Shown piece by piece: positions 33,501 through 41,534 of a DNA stretch of 64,000 nucleotides. The stretch is from Leucobacter chromiireducens subsp. solipictus (GTDB taxonomy: Bacteria; Actinomycetota; Actinomycetes; Actinomycetales; Microbacteriaceae). The stretch's first letter is position 1, and each line of letters opens with the position of its first letter. The notes under the pieces were generated by a model that worked only from the letters and a program-made list of their open reading frames with translations, was not told the DNA's origin and ran no database searches. Position numbers and translations under genes: made by a program. Where the stretch lies: positions 310,001 through 374,000 of the forward strand of contig NZ_QYAC01000002.1 of the NCBI RefSeq assembly GCF_016758195.1, written 5' to 3'.

Positions 33501-34240
33501 GCTACACCGTGCGCGTGCTGCCGGATCGTGAGCGCCCCGCGTCTCCCGCGGCTGAGGGGACGACGCCGCACCAGCTCGGCAACGTCGTGCTCGGATCCGG
33601 CGAGGAGCCGCCGACGGTGTGTGAGCCGGCGGCCCCGAACTGCACGGTGCACCCGATCGAGACGAAGCCGGATCTCGAGGTCACGAAGTCGGTGGATCCC
33701 GAGAGTGGCACGGCGGTCGCGGCGGGTGAGCGGCTGAGCTACACGCTCGGTTTCGAGAACTTCGGGACTGCTGCCGGGCCGGTCGACTTCGAGGATCGGC
33801 TCGCCGATGTCCTCGACGACGCGAAACTGATCTCCGGGCCGACCGTGCAGGGCGGTGGGGTGACCGCAACGCTCGACGGCGATGTGCTCACGATCACCGG
33901 CGAGCTCGCCCCGAAGCAGCGTGCCACGGTGAGCTACACGGTCGAGGTGCTCCCGAGCGCCGCCGACGGTGCGGGAGTACTCGCGAACTTCGTGGTGAAG
34001 CCCGGGGATCCGACGCCGGAGGTCTGCGATCCCGCGCAGCTGCCGTGCACGGCGAACCCGGTGATCCCGATGGATCCCGCGCAGCCGATCCCGAAGCCTC
34101 CGCTCGCCGAGACCGGTGGATCGAGCATGCTCCCCTGGATGCTCGGCGGGGCTGGGCTGCTCGGTGCCGGTGCGCTCCTGCTCGCCCTGACGATCGCTCG
34201 ACGTGGTCGTCGAGAGGTGGCGTTCACCGGACGAGAGTAA
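27599..34240 (+). CDS. giant CshA-like fibrillar adhesin with 12 DUF11 repeats and sortase anchor
   Basis: 2213-residue cell-wall surface protein. It has a signal peptide (basic RSGPKRSGVRR, hydrophobic stretch, AHA|E cleavage near 47). Residues about 50-275 resemble the CshA non-repetitive adhesive domain (SIDWFSFGEE ... YRSGDFAGDALPYLYYKGG). A GEVED-type domain covers about 278-480 (DFGDAPESYG ... WLDWNQDGTFD ... GEVEDYALG). Twelve DUF11 repeats of about 133-160 residues follow (about 493-2154), each starting like KSADPESGT-V-AGD-LTYTLTFDN and ending with a Cys pair before THP or NP. The C-terminus has LAETG (about 2169-2173), a membrane helix and RRGRRE. LAxTG suggests class E sortase; no sortase gene is in the window. 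ATG 27599 with GGAGGG was preferred over GTG 27584. Confidence 0.93.
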   Translation: MPGSLDARSGPKRSGVRRALALVAAAAVAASGISFFPGLAPVAPAHAEFAEGGEGTHRSSIDWFSFGEEAQPIAEGTEYTNERAIGDDSIVSTCLITDVEGEISTYRSGDFAGDALPYLYYKGGQGTANTMVTGITNTVRNTAPTFTISCTAEYVTADGQRAEIPLQGLVVADAESSNTQGDEWLQADPRPAGTDVTWRIIDRMKSPECAPEDTTLATPTAEGGLRFAPNRFECVAWGPGGYGPMAIAFMEGATSAHITVNGGAHSAVALGMVMSVDFGDAPESYGAAGAVFQPEWVGGVIDPAGGPRDVFADDFALGYPGESPLTLGTHIDAETEHLYSWDALLDDESGRDEGTPGPGTDLAGSDEDALPLDDLPLVENGKLFNDGAPLAVECRGDGYVAGWLDWNQDGTFDPASERSEIVTCDAGTATLTWPNLTELVLPADADPLVYLRLRIAASADGLVPTGVLVPTGVGSAGEVEDYALGVPLIEAYKESDPLSGTHVRPGDEITYTLTFHNRGAAAGYIVYDDFLADVLDKAEFVDNSIEITSPNGPIDGIVAEGPAGTPARIDIGGQLQPGQVVNISYRVTVTSETAGDLLENYLLHTDDTGNPLEEVPTECLESNPRCTSHDVLAPDLQVRKSTLPGDGQAVGPGQLVTYHLDFENWGTGEATVKYVDDLTKVLQYAELQEDSIRIIGAHVPGSPPPPAPEEFSIDVEFDELNKKLIIDGVMHPGNAGRVEYVVKVNETVAPPAAGEPNPTLTNFLVQTGDPVPEECAVAPAPGAELCTTHPIKLPDLQIAKSADPESGTLVSAGDVLTYTLTFDNSNGAAAAPVAHEDDLSGVLDDAAFGEVTDNGGLTVAGPTGGKLQISGTVPAGAVKTVTYTVTVKEAADRKDSVLANFLLEAGGTPPGECLPEAPCTTHPAGDPKLVLTKTADPASGKPVVAGQTVTYTLGFDNTGGTAPATLDHTDDLSDVLDDATFVADSLTAGSGLTATGPDGSGLISITGTVPAGEKATVSYQVTVKDPVADGAELANFLFAGDEKPETCEPNQPCTVHPGTKPELQVTKSADPASGTEVFEDDELTYTLTFENTGSAPAAVAYTDDLSGVLDDAELIQDPTVTPAGALTGAIADGALAISGTLAPGAKATVTYQVRVLPQGERGDHSLGNFLFPAGTNPPTTCAPESELCTEHPAPLPDLTVTKLVDAGSTTPVAPGDELRYGLEFNNSNGKAPATVSYVDDLSGILDDASFDPASLEIPEGLSVDFSEADGTLTITGTVPAGQTLTVSYVATVLPDGERGDNELVNFLFEEGTEPPTVCTPEETCTTNPVPALVLTKTADPATGDPVAAGDTVSYTLTFDNRAGKAPAALQHTDDLSDVLDDATFVADSLQAETGLTATGPEASKITVTGEVPAGEQRTVTYQVTVKADADRGNNSLANFLFAGDETPEVCEPGDPCTVHPVPNLQVQKSVDPESGSTVEAGQTLSYTLSFDNATGTAPAAVDHRDDLGGVLDDASFLPDSLTADTGLTVAGPSDDALRITGSVPAGKTLTVRYQVEVLADGERGDNVLANFLLPPGVTEPPVTCEVEDPSCTTNPVPEISYVKEVTASDDPIVAGKSTLSYTVTITNTGAATGTVDRTDDLSDVLDDATVVSQPVSDTDSVQVTEIADDAFTMNGTLAAGATATVTYTVRVKEAAAQGNSLAVNFLLPPGVTEPPEVCEPGDPECTTTPLPAIAPAKAATTESGESWVRAGEAITYTLTFTNDGEAAGPVAYWDGLRDVLRYADFEGDITVDQGAGSSVTAGFAADEQRIDVGGVLAAGQTATVTYTMRMHAELPHGARVTNYLVAEGESLEIAGCFPDDEIICTDHPAVMPGLDVSKRANPASGTEVREGDEVTYTLSFDAWGPDRAAVQHRDILNDVVDDAELVGQPTVAIDGDGTLKAVLARGANGEARIDIRGSLKPGTHATVSYTVRVLPDRERPASPAAEGTTPHQLGNVVLGSGEEPPTVCEPAAPNCTVHPIETKPDLEVTKSVDPESGTAVAAGERLSYTLGFENFGTAAGPVDFEDRLADVLDDAKLISGPTVQGGGVTATLDGDVLTITGELAPKQRATVSYTVEVLPSAADGAGVLANFVVKPGDPTPEVCDPAQLPCTANPVIPMDPAQPIPKPPLAETGGSSMLPWMLGGAGLLGAGALLLALTIARRGRREVAFTGRE
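29072..34068 (+). repeat. 12 tandem DUF11 repeat units (about 400-480 bp each)
   Basis: Repeat starts lie near 29072, 29510, 29989, 30389, 30792, 31196, 31598, 31993, 32398, 32802, 33222 and 33682. The central units have a very regular period of about 400 bp, and units 4 and 7 share long stretches (LTKTADPA, DDATFVADSL), pointing to internal duplication. Confidence 0.85.
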
Positions 34241-34249
34241 AATGCTCGG

Positions 34250-35350
34250 GTGCCTGAGACAGATCTGACGCCCGAACCCACCGCACCCGCCGCCTCCGCA
34301 GCGCCCGCCTGCGTGATCCGACCGATCACGCAGGAGGAATACGCCGCGGAGGCGGCGCTGGTGCACGCGGCCTACGCCGTGAGCACCTACGGCGCGGAGC
34401 TCGCCGAAGACGCGGACTGGGGTGCGCTCGAGCGGGACTCCGCCGGCCGGGACGCGCAGGGCCGGATCCTCGTCGCGGCCCGCGGCACCGAGCTGCTCGG
34501 CGCCGTCACGGTGCTGCGCGGGGGTGCCCCGTACGCGAAGCTCGCGGCCGCGGGAGAGGCCGAACTCCGCCTGCTCGTGGTGGCACCCGGGGCGCGGGGC
34601 GCGGGGATCGGCGCGGCCCTCGCGCGAGCGGGCATCGAAGAGGCGTTGCGCTGGGGGGCCCGCGAGGTGCGGCTCGACACGGGGACGCGGAATCCTGCCG
34701 CGCGGCTGTACGAGCGGCTGGGGTTCGTCCGGACCCCGGAGCGCGACCGTGAGCTCGACGGCGCGGGATTCGGTGCGTCGGTGAGCTTCAGCTACGCGCT
34801 CCAGGAACGCGCCGACGTCCGCGTCCGCGAGATCCGGGACGAGGAGATCCCCGAGGTGAGCGGGCTCGTCCTCGCGGCGTACCGCGACGACTACGCCCGG
34901 TTGCCGGAGGAATACCTTGCCGAGATCGCCGACGTCGCCGCACGCGCCGCCCGGCACCGGGTGTGGGTCGCGGAGGACGCGACGGACGGCACGCTGCTCG
35001 CGACGATCACCACGCCGCGTCCCGGCGAAGTGCTGAGCGACGTCGCGCGACCCGGGGAAATGGACCTGCGCCTGCTCGGCGTCGCCGCGGCTGCGCGCGG
35101 TCGAGGCATCGGCTCGCTGATGATGCGCCACGGCCTCCGGCTCGGCCGGATCCGCGCGGTGACTCAGGTCGTGCTGAACACGAGCACGGAGATGGTCGCG
35201 GCCTACGAGATGTACGACCGGATGGGCTTCTCGCGGCTCTGGGACCGGGAAGCGGAAATCACCCGCGAGGACGGCACGAGCTTCCGGCTCCTCGCCTACG
35301 GGATCGACCCCAACCTGGCCCCGCAGGCTCCCGCGCCCCGGGCAGCCTAG
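34250..35350 (+). CDS. tandem double-domain GNAT acetyltransferase
   Basis: 366 residues made of two GNAT domains. Domain 1 spans about 22-185, with the acetyl-CoA loop VVAPGARGAGIGAAL and NPAARLYERLGFVR. Domain 2 spans about 190-358, with GVAAAARGRGIGSLMM and AAYEMYDRMGFSRLW. The layout is like MshD (mycothiol synthase), which is also a double GNAT, but conserved MshD motifs were not recognised, so the substrate stays open. GTG 34250 starts ten bases after the adhesin stop, so the two genes may be co-transcribed. The gene ends at a very strong bidirectional hairpin. Confidence 0.8.
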   Translation: MPETDLTPEPTAPAASAAPACVIRPITQEEYAAEAALVHAAYAVSTYGAELAEDADWGALERDSAGRDAQGRILVAARGTELLGAVTVLRGGAPYAKLAAAGEAELRLLVVAPGARGAGIGAALARAGIEEALRWGAREVRLDTGTRNPAARLYERLGFVRTPERDRELDGAGFGASVSFSYALQERADVRVREIRDEEIPEVSGLVLAAYRDDYARLPEEYLAEIADVAARAARHRVWVAEDATDGTLLATITTPRPGEVLSDVARPGEMDLRLLGVAAAARGRGIGSLMMRHGLRLGRIRAVTQVVLNTSTEMVAAYEMYDRMGFSRLWDREAEITREDGTSFRLLAYGIDPNLAPQAPAPRAA

Positions 35351-35361
35351 CCCGGTCAGAG

Positions 35362-35415
35362 CCGAAAACGCCGCGAGCCGCGCCCCCGGAAGGGCGCGGC
35401 TCGCGGCGTTTTCGG
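35362..35415. terminator. perfect 24-bp bidirectional terminator hairpin
   Basis: Arms 35362-35385 and 35392-35415 are exact reverse complements (CCGAAAACGCCGCGAGCCGC...), loop CCGGAA. It separates the GNAT gene from the convergent purQ. Confidence 0.9.
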
Positions 35416-35418
35416 AGG

Positions 35419-36122
<704 letters not shown>

Positions 36123-36123
<1 letters not shown>

Positions 36124-36392
36124 TACTTGGCCTCTGCGGCGGGAACGCCGTCAACGGTGATCGCGACGACGTCCTCGATCACGGAGTTCGAGAGGATCTC
36201 GTCGGCGACCTTGCGCACCTCGGCGAGCACGGCGTCCGTGACCTCGCCCTCGACGGTCAGCTCGAAGCGCTTTCCGATCCGGACGTTTTCGAACTTGCCG
36301 TGGCCCAGGCGAGCCAGCGCGCCGGTAGTGGCCTTGCCCTGGGGATCGAGCAGCTCGGCCTTGGGCATGACATCAACAACAATCGTGGGCAC
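36123..36392 (-). CDS. purS: phosphoribosylformylglycinamidine synthase, PurS subunit
   Basis: 89-residue PurS, the small structural subunit that couples PurQ and PurL in the FGAM synthase complex. It shows the family pattern [28 protein letters not shown] and FELTVEGE at the usual length. GTG 36392 was chosen because it gives the conserved N-terminus; the frame is open further upstream with no similarity. It is followed without a gap by purQ. Confidence 0.93.
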
Positions 36393-36471
36393 TGGCGACT
36401 CCGGTTTCGCGATTCGAGGATCTGTGGGCGGTGCGGGGGCTCGTGTGCACGAACCGCGCCCGCGCACTAGT

Positions 36472-37353
36472 CTACCCGGCGTCCGTGGCGCTCGTGACCC
36501 GAATGCGGTTGCGCCAGGGATCGTGCACGGTGAGCTCCGCCCCGTCGAACGCGTGAGTGATCCCCCGGGAGTGCACGCGCTCAGTGAGCGCAGCGATCGC
36601 GTCGTGATCCGGCAGCTCGATCGTGACCTCGCCCAGCCCGAGCGCGGGGCTCCGCTCCCCGGCACCACGTGACTCCCACGTGTTCATGCCGACGTGGTGA
36701 TGGTACCCGCCCGCGGACACGAACAGGGCCTGCTGGCCGTAGCTCGCGGTCACCGCAAAGCCCAGGGTGTCCACGTAAAACTGGCGTGCGGCCGCGAGGT
36801 CGCCCACCTTGAGGTGTACGTGCCCCACACGGGCCGGCGAATCGGCGACCGCGGCGGCGCCGGCCTCGGTGAGATGCTCGCGCAGGTACGCGTTGGGATC
36901 GAGGGCGAGCGTTGCCATCGCGATATCCCCGCTGGGTTCGATCCGCCACACGTCGCGCGGCCGATCCACATACAGCTCTACCCCGTTGCCCTCGGGATCC
37001 GCGAAGTAGAACGCCTCGGACACCAGGTGATCGGCGGACCCCTGGAACACCGCCCGCGGTTGCCGGGCGACCGAGTTCACGGCGGACGCCAGATTCGCCG
37101 CGGTGTCGAAGAGAAACGCCGTGTGGTACAGCCCCGCAGCCGTGGCGGGAGCGTGGGCGAGGGTGCCGTCCTGGTCGAGCAGCAGGGTGGGGATTCCGCC
37201 GCGGCCGAGCACGGCGGTCCCTCGATCCTGCGCGAGAACGGACAGCCCGACGCCACCGTGATAGAACGCGATCATGCGATCGAGGTCCGCGACCGCGAGG
37301 GTCACGGGGCCCATCGCGGTCGCGTCGGGCAGGAGGTCAGCTGCGGTCGGCAT
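36472..37353 (-). CDS. VOC-family protein (CatE-like two-domain glyoxalase/dioxygenase fold)
   Basis: 293 residues with two vicinal-oxygen-chelate modules: residues about 10-125 (GPVTLAVADLDRMIAFYHGGVGLSVLAQD ... YHTAFLF ... YFADPEGNGVELYVDRP) and about 160-290 (VGHVHLKVGDLAAARQFYVDTLGFAV ... HHHVGMNTW ... VELP). This is the layout of CatE/catechol-2,3-dioxygenase-like proteins. Candidate metal ligands are H in VGHVHLKV, H in YHHHVG and a late Glu. Substrate unknown. It lies between purC and purS on the same strand with small gaps, so it probably rides in that operon. ATG 37353 was preferred to a start nine codons upstream. Confidence 0.82.
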   Translation of the reverse strand: MPTAADLLPDATAMGPVTLAVADLDRMIAFYHGGVGLSVLAQDRGTAVLGRGGIPTLLLDQDGTLAHAPATAAGLYHTAFLFDTAANLASAVNSVARQPRAVFQGSADHLVSEAFYFADPEGNGVELYVDRPRDVWRIEPSGDIAMATLALDPNAYLREHLTEAGAAAVADSPARVGHVHLKVGDLAAARQFYVDTLGFAVTASYGQQALFVSAGGYHHHVGMNTWESRGAGERSPALGLGEVTIELPDHDAIAALTERVHSRGITHAFDGAELTVHDPWRNRIRVTSATDAG

Positions 37354-37395
37354 GTGGGGAGTAACGCCCGCTCCCCGCACGCTATTCCGCGGCGG

Positions 37396-38292
37396 TTACG
37401 CTCCCGTTGTCAGCCGGTCCGACAGTTCCTGGTACCGCGCACGCGTCTGGGCCACGATGTTTTCGGGCAGCACCGGGGGCTCACCCGTGCGATCCCAATT
37501 CGCGGCGAGCCAGTTGCGCACGATCTGCTTGTCGAACGACGCGAGCCGCTCTGCGCGGGGCAACGCCTCGTTCTCGTATGCAGCCGCATCCCAGTAGCGG
37601 GACGAATCGCTCGTCAGGACCTCGTCGGCGAGCACCAGCTCGCCGGTCTGTGGATCGCGGCCGAACTCGAACTTCGTGTCAGCGAGCACGACGCCACGCT
37701 CGGCGGCGCGGGCGCGGGCAAAGGTGAAGATCTCGAGCGCCGCATCGCGCAGCGCCGTGGCGACGTCCTCGCCCACCAGCTCGACGCTGCGCTCGAAGGT
37801 GATGTTCTCGTCGTGCTCCCCGAGCGGGGCCTTGTACGCGGGGGTGTAGATGGGGGTGTCGAGCAGATCACCGTCGACGATGCCCTCGGGCAGCTCGATC
37901 CCACACACCGCACCCGTGCGTGCGTACTCCGCATAGCCCGAGCCGGTCAACGCCCCGCGCACCACGCACTCGATCGGGTACATCTCCAGGCGACGCGACA
38001 GCATGGCGCGATCCGCGACCTCGGCCGGCACCTCGGGGATTCCCGCCGCGGGCGCAATCAGGTGATTGGGGCGGTCGAGCTGCGCGAACCACCAGTTCGA
38101 CAGCGACGTGAGCAGCGCGCCCTTGCCCGGGATCGGCGGTTCGAGGACGTGATCGAACGCGCTGACGCGGTTGCTGGCGACCACGAGAAGCACGGAATCG
38201 TTCCCGTCCTCCGGGACGTAGAGGTCGCGCACCTTTCCGGAGTAGGTGTGCGTCCAGCCGGGCAGGTGCAGGGGAGAGGTGAGATCCGTCAC
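37396..38292 (-). CDS. purC: SAICAR synthetase
   Basis: Ligates aspartate to CAIR using ATP in purine synthesis, 298 aa. Typical motifs are YSGKVRDLYVP near the start, VASNRVSAFDHVLEPPIPGKGALLTSLSNWWF, YPIECVVRGALTGSGYAEY, and LADTKFEFG with LVLADEVLTSDSSRYW. GTG 38292 follows a GGGAG-containing leader; a further upstream GTG gives only non-conserved residues. First gene of the purC-VOC-purS-purQ group on the minus strand. Confidence 0.95.
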   Translation of the reverse strand: MTDLTSPLHLPGWTHTYSGKVRDLYVPEDGNDSVLLVVASNRVSAFDHVLEPPIPGKGALLTSLSNWWFAQLDRPNHLIAPAAGIPEVPAEVADRAMLSRRLEMYPIECVVRGALTGSGYAEYARTGAVCGIELPEGIVDGDLLDTPIYTPAYKAPLGEHDENITFERSVELVGEDVATALRDAALEIFTFARARAAERGVVLADTKFEFGRDPQTGELVLADEVLTSDSSRYWDAAAYENEALPRAERLASFDKQIVRNWLAANWDRTGEPPVLPENIVAQTRARYQELSDRLTTGA

Positions 38293-38563
38293 CCGCCCAT
38301 TCTCCCATCTCTCCGGCGGGCCTGTGGACGCTGACCCCACAGTCGGCGCGAACCCGAGCGAGCTCGGGGTGGAAACGGGCTCGTATGCATCAGTTCTGCG
38401 ACATTCGAGCGAATCGGATCGTGATGTCAGGGGGTGCGGTTAAGGTCGTGAGTAGGTCGGGCGATGTGTGCCCACGGTCTGGTCCGCGTGAGTGAGCATC
38501 CGTGAACGAGAGCGCGGCGCACGTCATCCGAATCGCTCAACTCGACATACGCGGAGGAACACC

Positions 38564-39523
38564 ATGATCCCACTGGGGCCGGTTGTGGCGCGAGCCCGGC
38601 TGCAGGCGACGCGAGCCGCGGCATGGGTGTACCTTGCCGACGCGGATCGCCGAGCGGAATGGTGGCCCGAGCTGCGCTTGGAACCCCAGGTCGGTGGCGC
38701 GATCGGCGAACGCTGGAGTGAAGACACCGGCGAGACGTCGGTCAGCCGGGACGCGAGCGGAACCGTGGACGTGTGGGTTGACGGGCACGCGATCGGCTTC
38801 ACCTGGCGCGAGGCCGGCGACCAGCGGGACACCGCGGTGCTCTTGACGCTGCGCTCGCAGGGCGACGAGACCGGGATCACGGTCACGGAAACCGGTTTCG
38901 ATGGCCTGCCGGATTCGGCGGCGCGCGCGGCCGGGTCGCAGGACGGCTGGCAGGTGCTGCTGCGCGACCTGAGCCTCGCCGTGACCGCGGCGGCCGAGTC
39001 CGGGACGCTTCCTGCCGTCACGCACCTCACAGCGGCGGAACCGGGCGAACCGGCTCCTGCCGCCGGCGCCGGGTCGACGGATCCGGGCGATGCCGAGCCG
39101 CAGCCCGCAACCGCGAGCGCCCACGCGGTGGATCAGACGGGCGAAGCCCCCGCGCTCGACGCTGCCGCAGACGCGACCCCCGCGGAGCACGAGGCCGGCG
39201 CCCCGGAATTCGAGAACCCGGCGGCCGAGCCCGCTGCGGCGGCGAGTGCTGAGGCTGAGCCTGCTGCTGAGGCGGCGGGTGCCGAGTCTGCTGAGGCGGA
39301 GCCTGCTGAGGCTGCCGAGCCTGCGGAGCCTGCCGATGCGGAGGAGCTCACCGGCTTGGACGACGAGCTGAACGATACCGTGCGCATCGAACGCCTGCCC
39401 GCAGCGCCAGCGGCGGCACCTGCGCCCGAGGCGCAGGATCCCGCAGCCGCGGAAGCTCCCGGAGACGCGCCGGAGCTCGACTTCGACGCCCTCATTCGGG
39501 GCGACCAGCCCGAGCGCCGCTAG
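38564..39523 (+). CDS. SRPBCC-domain protein with long Ala/Glu/Pro-rich tail
   Basis: 319 residues. The first 140 form an SRPBCC/polyketide-cyclase-like fold (VARARLQATRAAAWVYLADADRRAEWWPELRLEPQVGGAIGERW ... TWREAGD ... GWQVLLRDLSLAV). Residues 145-319 are a low-complexity Ala/Glu/Pro/Asp tail, strongly acidic, with GAESAEAEPAEAAEPAEPA-type repeats, and a more ordered patch LTGLDDELNDTVRIERLP. ATG 38564 has GGAGGAA just upstream. The 270 bases before it contain a small hairpin and no gene. Ligand unknown; tail-bearing versions occur in Microbacteriaceae (from memory, unverified). Confidence 0.75.
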   Translation: MIPLGPVVARARLQATRAAAWVYLADADRRAEWWPELRLEPQVGGAIGERWSEDTGETSVSRDASGTVDVWVDGHAIGFTWREAGDQRDTAVLLTLRSQGDETGITVTETGFDGLPDSAARAAGSQDGWQVLLRDLSLAVTAAAESGTLPAVTHLTAAEPGEPAPAAGAGSTDPGDAEPQPATASAHAVDQTGEAPALDAAADATPAEHEAGAPEFENPAAEPAAAASAEAEPAAEAAGAESAEAEPAEAAEPAEPADAEELTGLDDELNDTVRIERLPAAPAAAPAPEAQDPAAAEAPGDAPELDFDALIRGDQPERR

Positions 39524-39581
39524 CGGTGCCGGCACCGGGCGACCAGCCTGAGTGCCGCTCACCGCGCCGGGCCGCGCTCAC

Positions 39582-39676
39582 CGCGCTGGCCCCAATGAGC
39601 CGTGCTGGCCCCAATGCGCCGTGCTGGCCGCATTGCGCCGTGCTGGCCACATTGGGCGGTGCTGGCTGCTGTGGGG
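39582..39676. repeat. 19-bp tandem repeat, five units
   Basis: Units starting at 39582, 39601, 39620, 39639 and 39658 share CGTGCTGGCC-C-AATG-GC with few changes. A 19-bp period is not a multiple of three, in keeping with a non-coding array. Confidence 0.85.
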
Positions 39677-39683
39677 CAGACCA

Positions 39684-39773
39684 CAGAACCGACCCGTTCC
39701 GCGCGAAACGACCCGCACACCGCGGGTAGCCGCGTGATGTACGGGTCGTTTCTGGACGAAGGGGTCGGTTCTG
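39684..39773. repeat. imperfect 35-bp inverted repeat before purD 3' end
   Basis: CAGAACCGACCC ... AAACGACCCG at 39684-39718 and its reverse complement at 39739-39773 match at about 29 of 35 positions, with a 20-base centre. It may be a bidirectional terminator for the convergent genes, or the remains of a small mobile repeat. Confidence 0.65.
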
Positions 39774-39790
39774 CGCCGGAGGGGTGAGCG

Positions 39791-41053
39791 CTACTCGGCG
39801 ACGCGCGCCGCGATGTCCGTGCGGTGCTGCGACCCCTCGAGGGTGATCGCGTCGACCCCGGCATAGGCGCGATCCCGCGCCTCGCCGAAGCTCGTGCCGC
39901 GAGCGACCACCCCGAGCACGCGCCCGCCAGTCGAGACCCACCCGCCCGCGGCGTCACGCTCGGTCGCGGCGTGCACCACGTGCACGCCCGGCACCTCGGC
40001 GGCGGCATCGAGCCCGGCGATCGGACGGCCGGTCGTCACGTCCCCGGGGTAGCCCTCGCTCGCGATCACGACGATCACGGCCGGGTCCGCGGAAAACTCG
40101 GGGGCCGGCTGATCGGCGAGTACACCGTTCGCGGCGGCGAGCAGGTACTGGCTCAGCGGCGACTCCAGCCGCGCGAGCACCACCTGTGTCTCGGGATCGC
40201 CGAAGCGGGCGTTGAACTCGATGACCCGCACCCCCCGGGACGTGACGATCAACCCACAGTAGAGCAGACCGATAAACGGGGTGCCCTCGGCCTCGAGCTG
40301 CCGCACGGTGGGCAGCGCGACCGTGCGGGTGATCTCCGCGACGAAGTCGTCGGCGACCCAGGGCAGCGGCGAGTACGCGCCCATGCCGCCGGTGTTCGGG
40401 CCCTCATCGCCATCGAAGATGCGCTTGTAATCCTGTGCCGGGCTGAGCGGAACGACGTTGTGCCCGTCGGCGAAGAAGAACAGCGACACTTCCTGGCCGT
40501 CGAGGAACTCCTCGACGAGGACGTCTCCGTGGGGGGCCCACGTCGCGACGTGTTCCAGCGCGGCGGCGCGGTCGCTCGTCACGAGCACGCCCTTGCCGGC
40601 GGCGAGACCATCAGCCTTCACCACGTAGGGGGCGCCAAAATCATCGAGCACGGGGCCGGCGTCCTCGACCGAGGTGACGCGTGCCGCACGTCCGGTGGGA
40701 ACGTTCGCCGCGTCCATGATGCGCTTCGCGAATGCCTTTGACCCCTCGAGCTGTGCGGCGTCCTGGTTCGGGCCGAACACGGGCACTCCCGCGGCGCGCA
40801 GCGGATCCGCCACCCCGGCGACCAGCGGCGCCTCGGGGCCGATCACGACGAGGTCAAAACCGCGCTCGCTCACGAACGCGGACACGGCTGCAGGATCGGT
40901 GAACGCCAGCGCGGGCGTCTCCACCCCGCTCGCGGCAACTCCGGCATTGCCCGGCGCGCAGACAATCTCGTGGTCGGCCTCTTCTGCGAGGAGGGCAAGA
41001 ACGATGGCGTGTTCGCGGGCACCGGGCCCCAGGACGAGGATCTTCACGGGCAC
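39791..41053 (-). CDS. purD: phosphoribosylamine-glycine ligase
   Basis: GAR synthetase of purine synthesis, ATP-grasp enzyme of 420 residues. The N-terminal domain has LVLGPGAREHAIVLAL and GPEAPLVAGVAD, and the ATP-grasp core has YVVKADGLAAGKGVLV, VLVEEFLDGQEVSLF, PNTGGMGAYSP, GLLYCGLIVT and EFNARFGDPETQVVL. Start ATG 41053. It is divergent from the small sterol-carrier-like gene, the usual pairing in Microbacteriaceae as far as I recall. It is transcribed separately from purC and purF. Confidence 0.96.
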   Translation of the reverse strand: MPVKILVLGPGAREHAIVLALLAEEADHEIVCAPGNAGVAASGVETPALAFTDPAAVSAFVSERGFDLVVIGPEAPLVAGVADPLRAAGVPVFGPNQDAAQLEGSKAFAKRIMDAANVPTGRAARVTSVEDAGPVLDDFGAPYVVKADGLAAGKGVLVTSDRAAALEHVATWAPHGDVLVEEFLDGQEVSLFFFADGHNVVPLSPAQDYKRIFDGDEGPNTGGMGAYSPLPWVADDFVAEITRTVALPTVRQLEAEGTPFIGLLYCGLIVTSRGVRVIEFNARFGDPETQVVLARLESPLSQYLLAAANGVLADQPAPEFSADPAVIVVIASEGYPGDVTTGRPIAGLDAAAEVPGVHVVHAATERDAAGGWVSTGGRVLGVVARGTSFGEARDRAYAGVDAITLEGSQHRTDIAARVAE

Positions 41054-41102
41054 CAGCCTACCGGCGGTCGAGTGGGATTCGGGACGCGGCTAGGCTGAGA
41101 TC

Positions 41103-41480
41103 GTGGCGAAACGACGGATCTCAGAGGCGGACGGCCGAGCGGCGCTGACCGCGGCGCTGGCGGCTGGCCTCGGCGCGGAAGCCCCCCGCGCCGTGCAAGC
41201 GACGGCGATACGGTATCTCCTCGAGGAGCTCGCCGAGCGGGCACCGGGGAACTCGGTCGAGGTACGGGTGCCGCCGTTCGGCGCGGTGCAGTGCGTGGAA
41301 GGGCCCCGGCACACGCGCGGCACGCCACCGAACGTCGTCGAGATGGACGGGGCGACCTGGCTCGGCGTCGCGACCGGTGAACTCGATTGGGACGCGGCGG
41401 TTGCCGCGGCGCGCATCGTCGCGTCCGGGTCTCGCGCGACACTTGACGGACTACTCCCGCTCGTTCGCACCGGCCGGTGA
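41103..41480 (+). CDS. sterol-carrier-family-like small protein
   Basis: 125-residue cytoplasmic protein of the type annotated as sterol carrier family protein next to purD in actinobacteria. A helical N-terminus (DGRAALTAALAAGLGAEAPRAVQATAIRYLLEELAE) precedes a compact alpha/beta part containing GNSVEVRVPPFGAVQCVEGPRHTRGTPPNVVEMDGATWLGVATGEL. GTG 41103 was used. The function is unknown. The PN-V-E-D-ATWL-LATG pattern resembles the MDMPI C-terminal/SCP2-like region. Confidence 0.8.
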   Translation: MAKRRISEADGRAALTAALAAGLGAEAPRAVQATAIRYLLEELAERAPGNSVEVRVPPFGAVQCVEGPRHTRGTPPNVVEMDGATWLGVATGELDWDAAVAAARIVASGSRATLDGLLPLVRTGR

Positions 41481-41534
41481 CCCGACCTCGCCGCGCTGAC
41501 ACGATCCACAGTCCGAGCCTGAGACAATAGACGT

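Noticed and set aside
39582..39676. Possible CRISPR array
   Set aside because: The units are 19 bp and directly abutting, with no spacers, and no cas genes are present.
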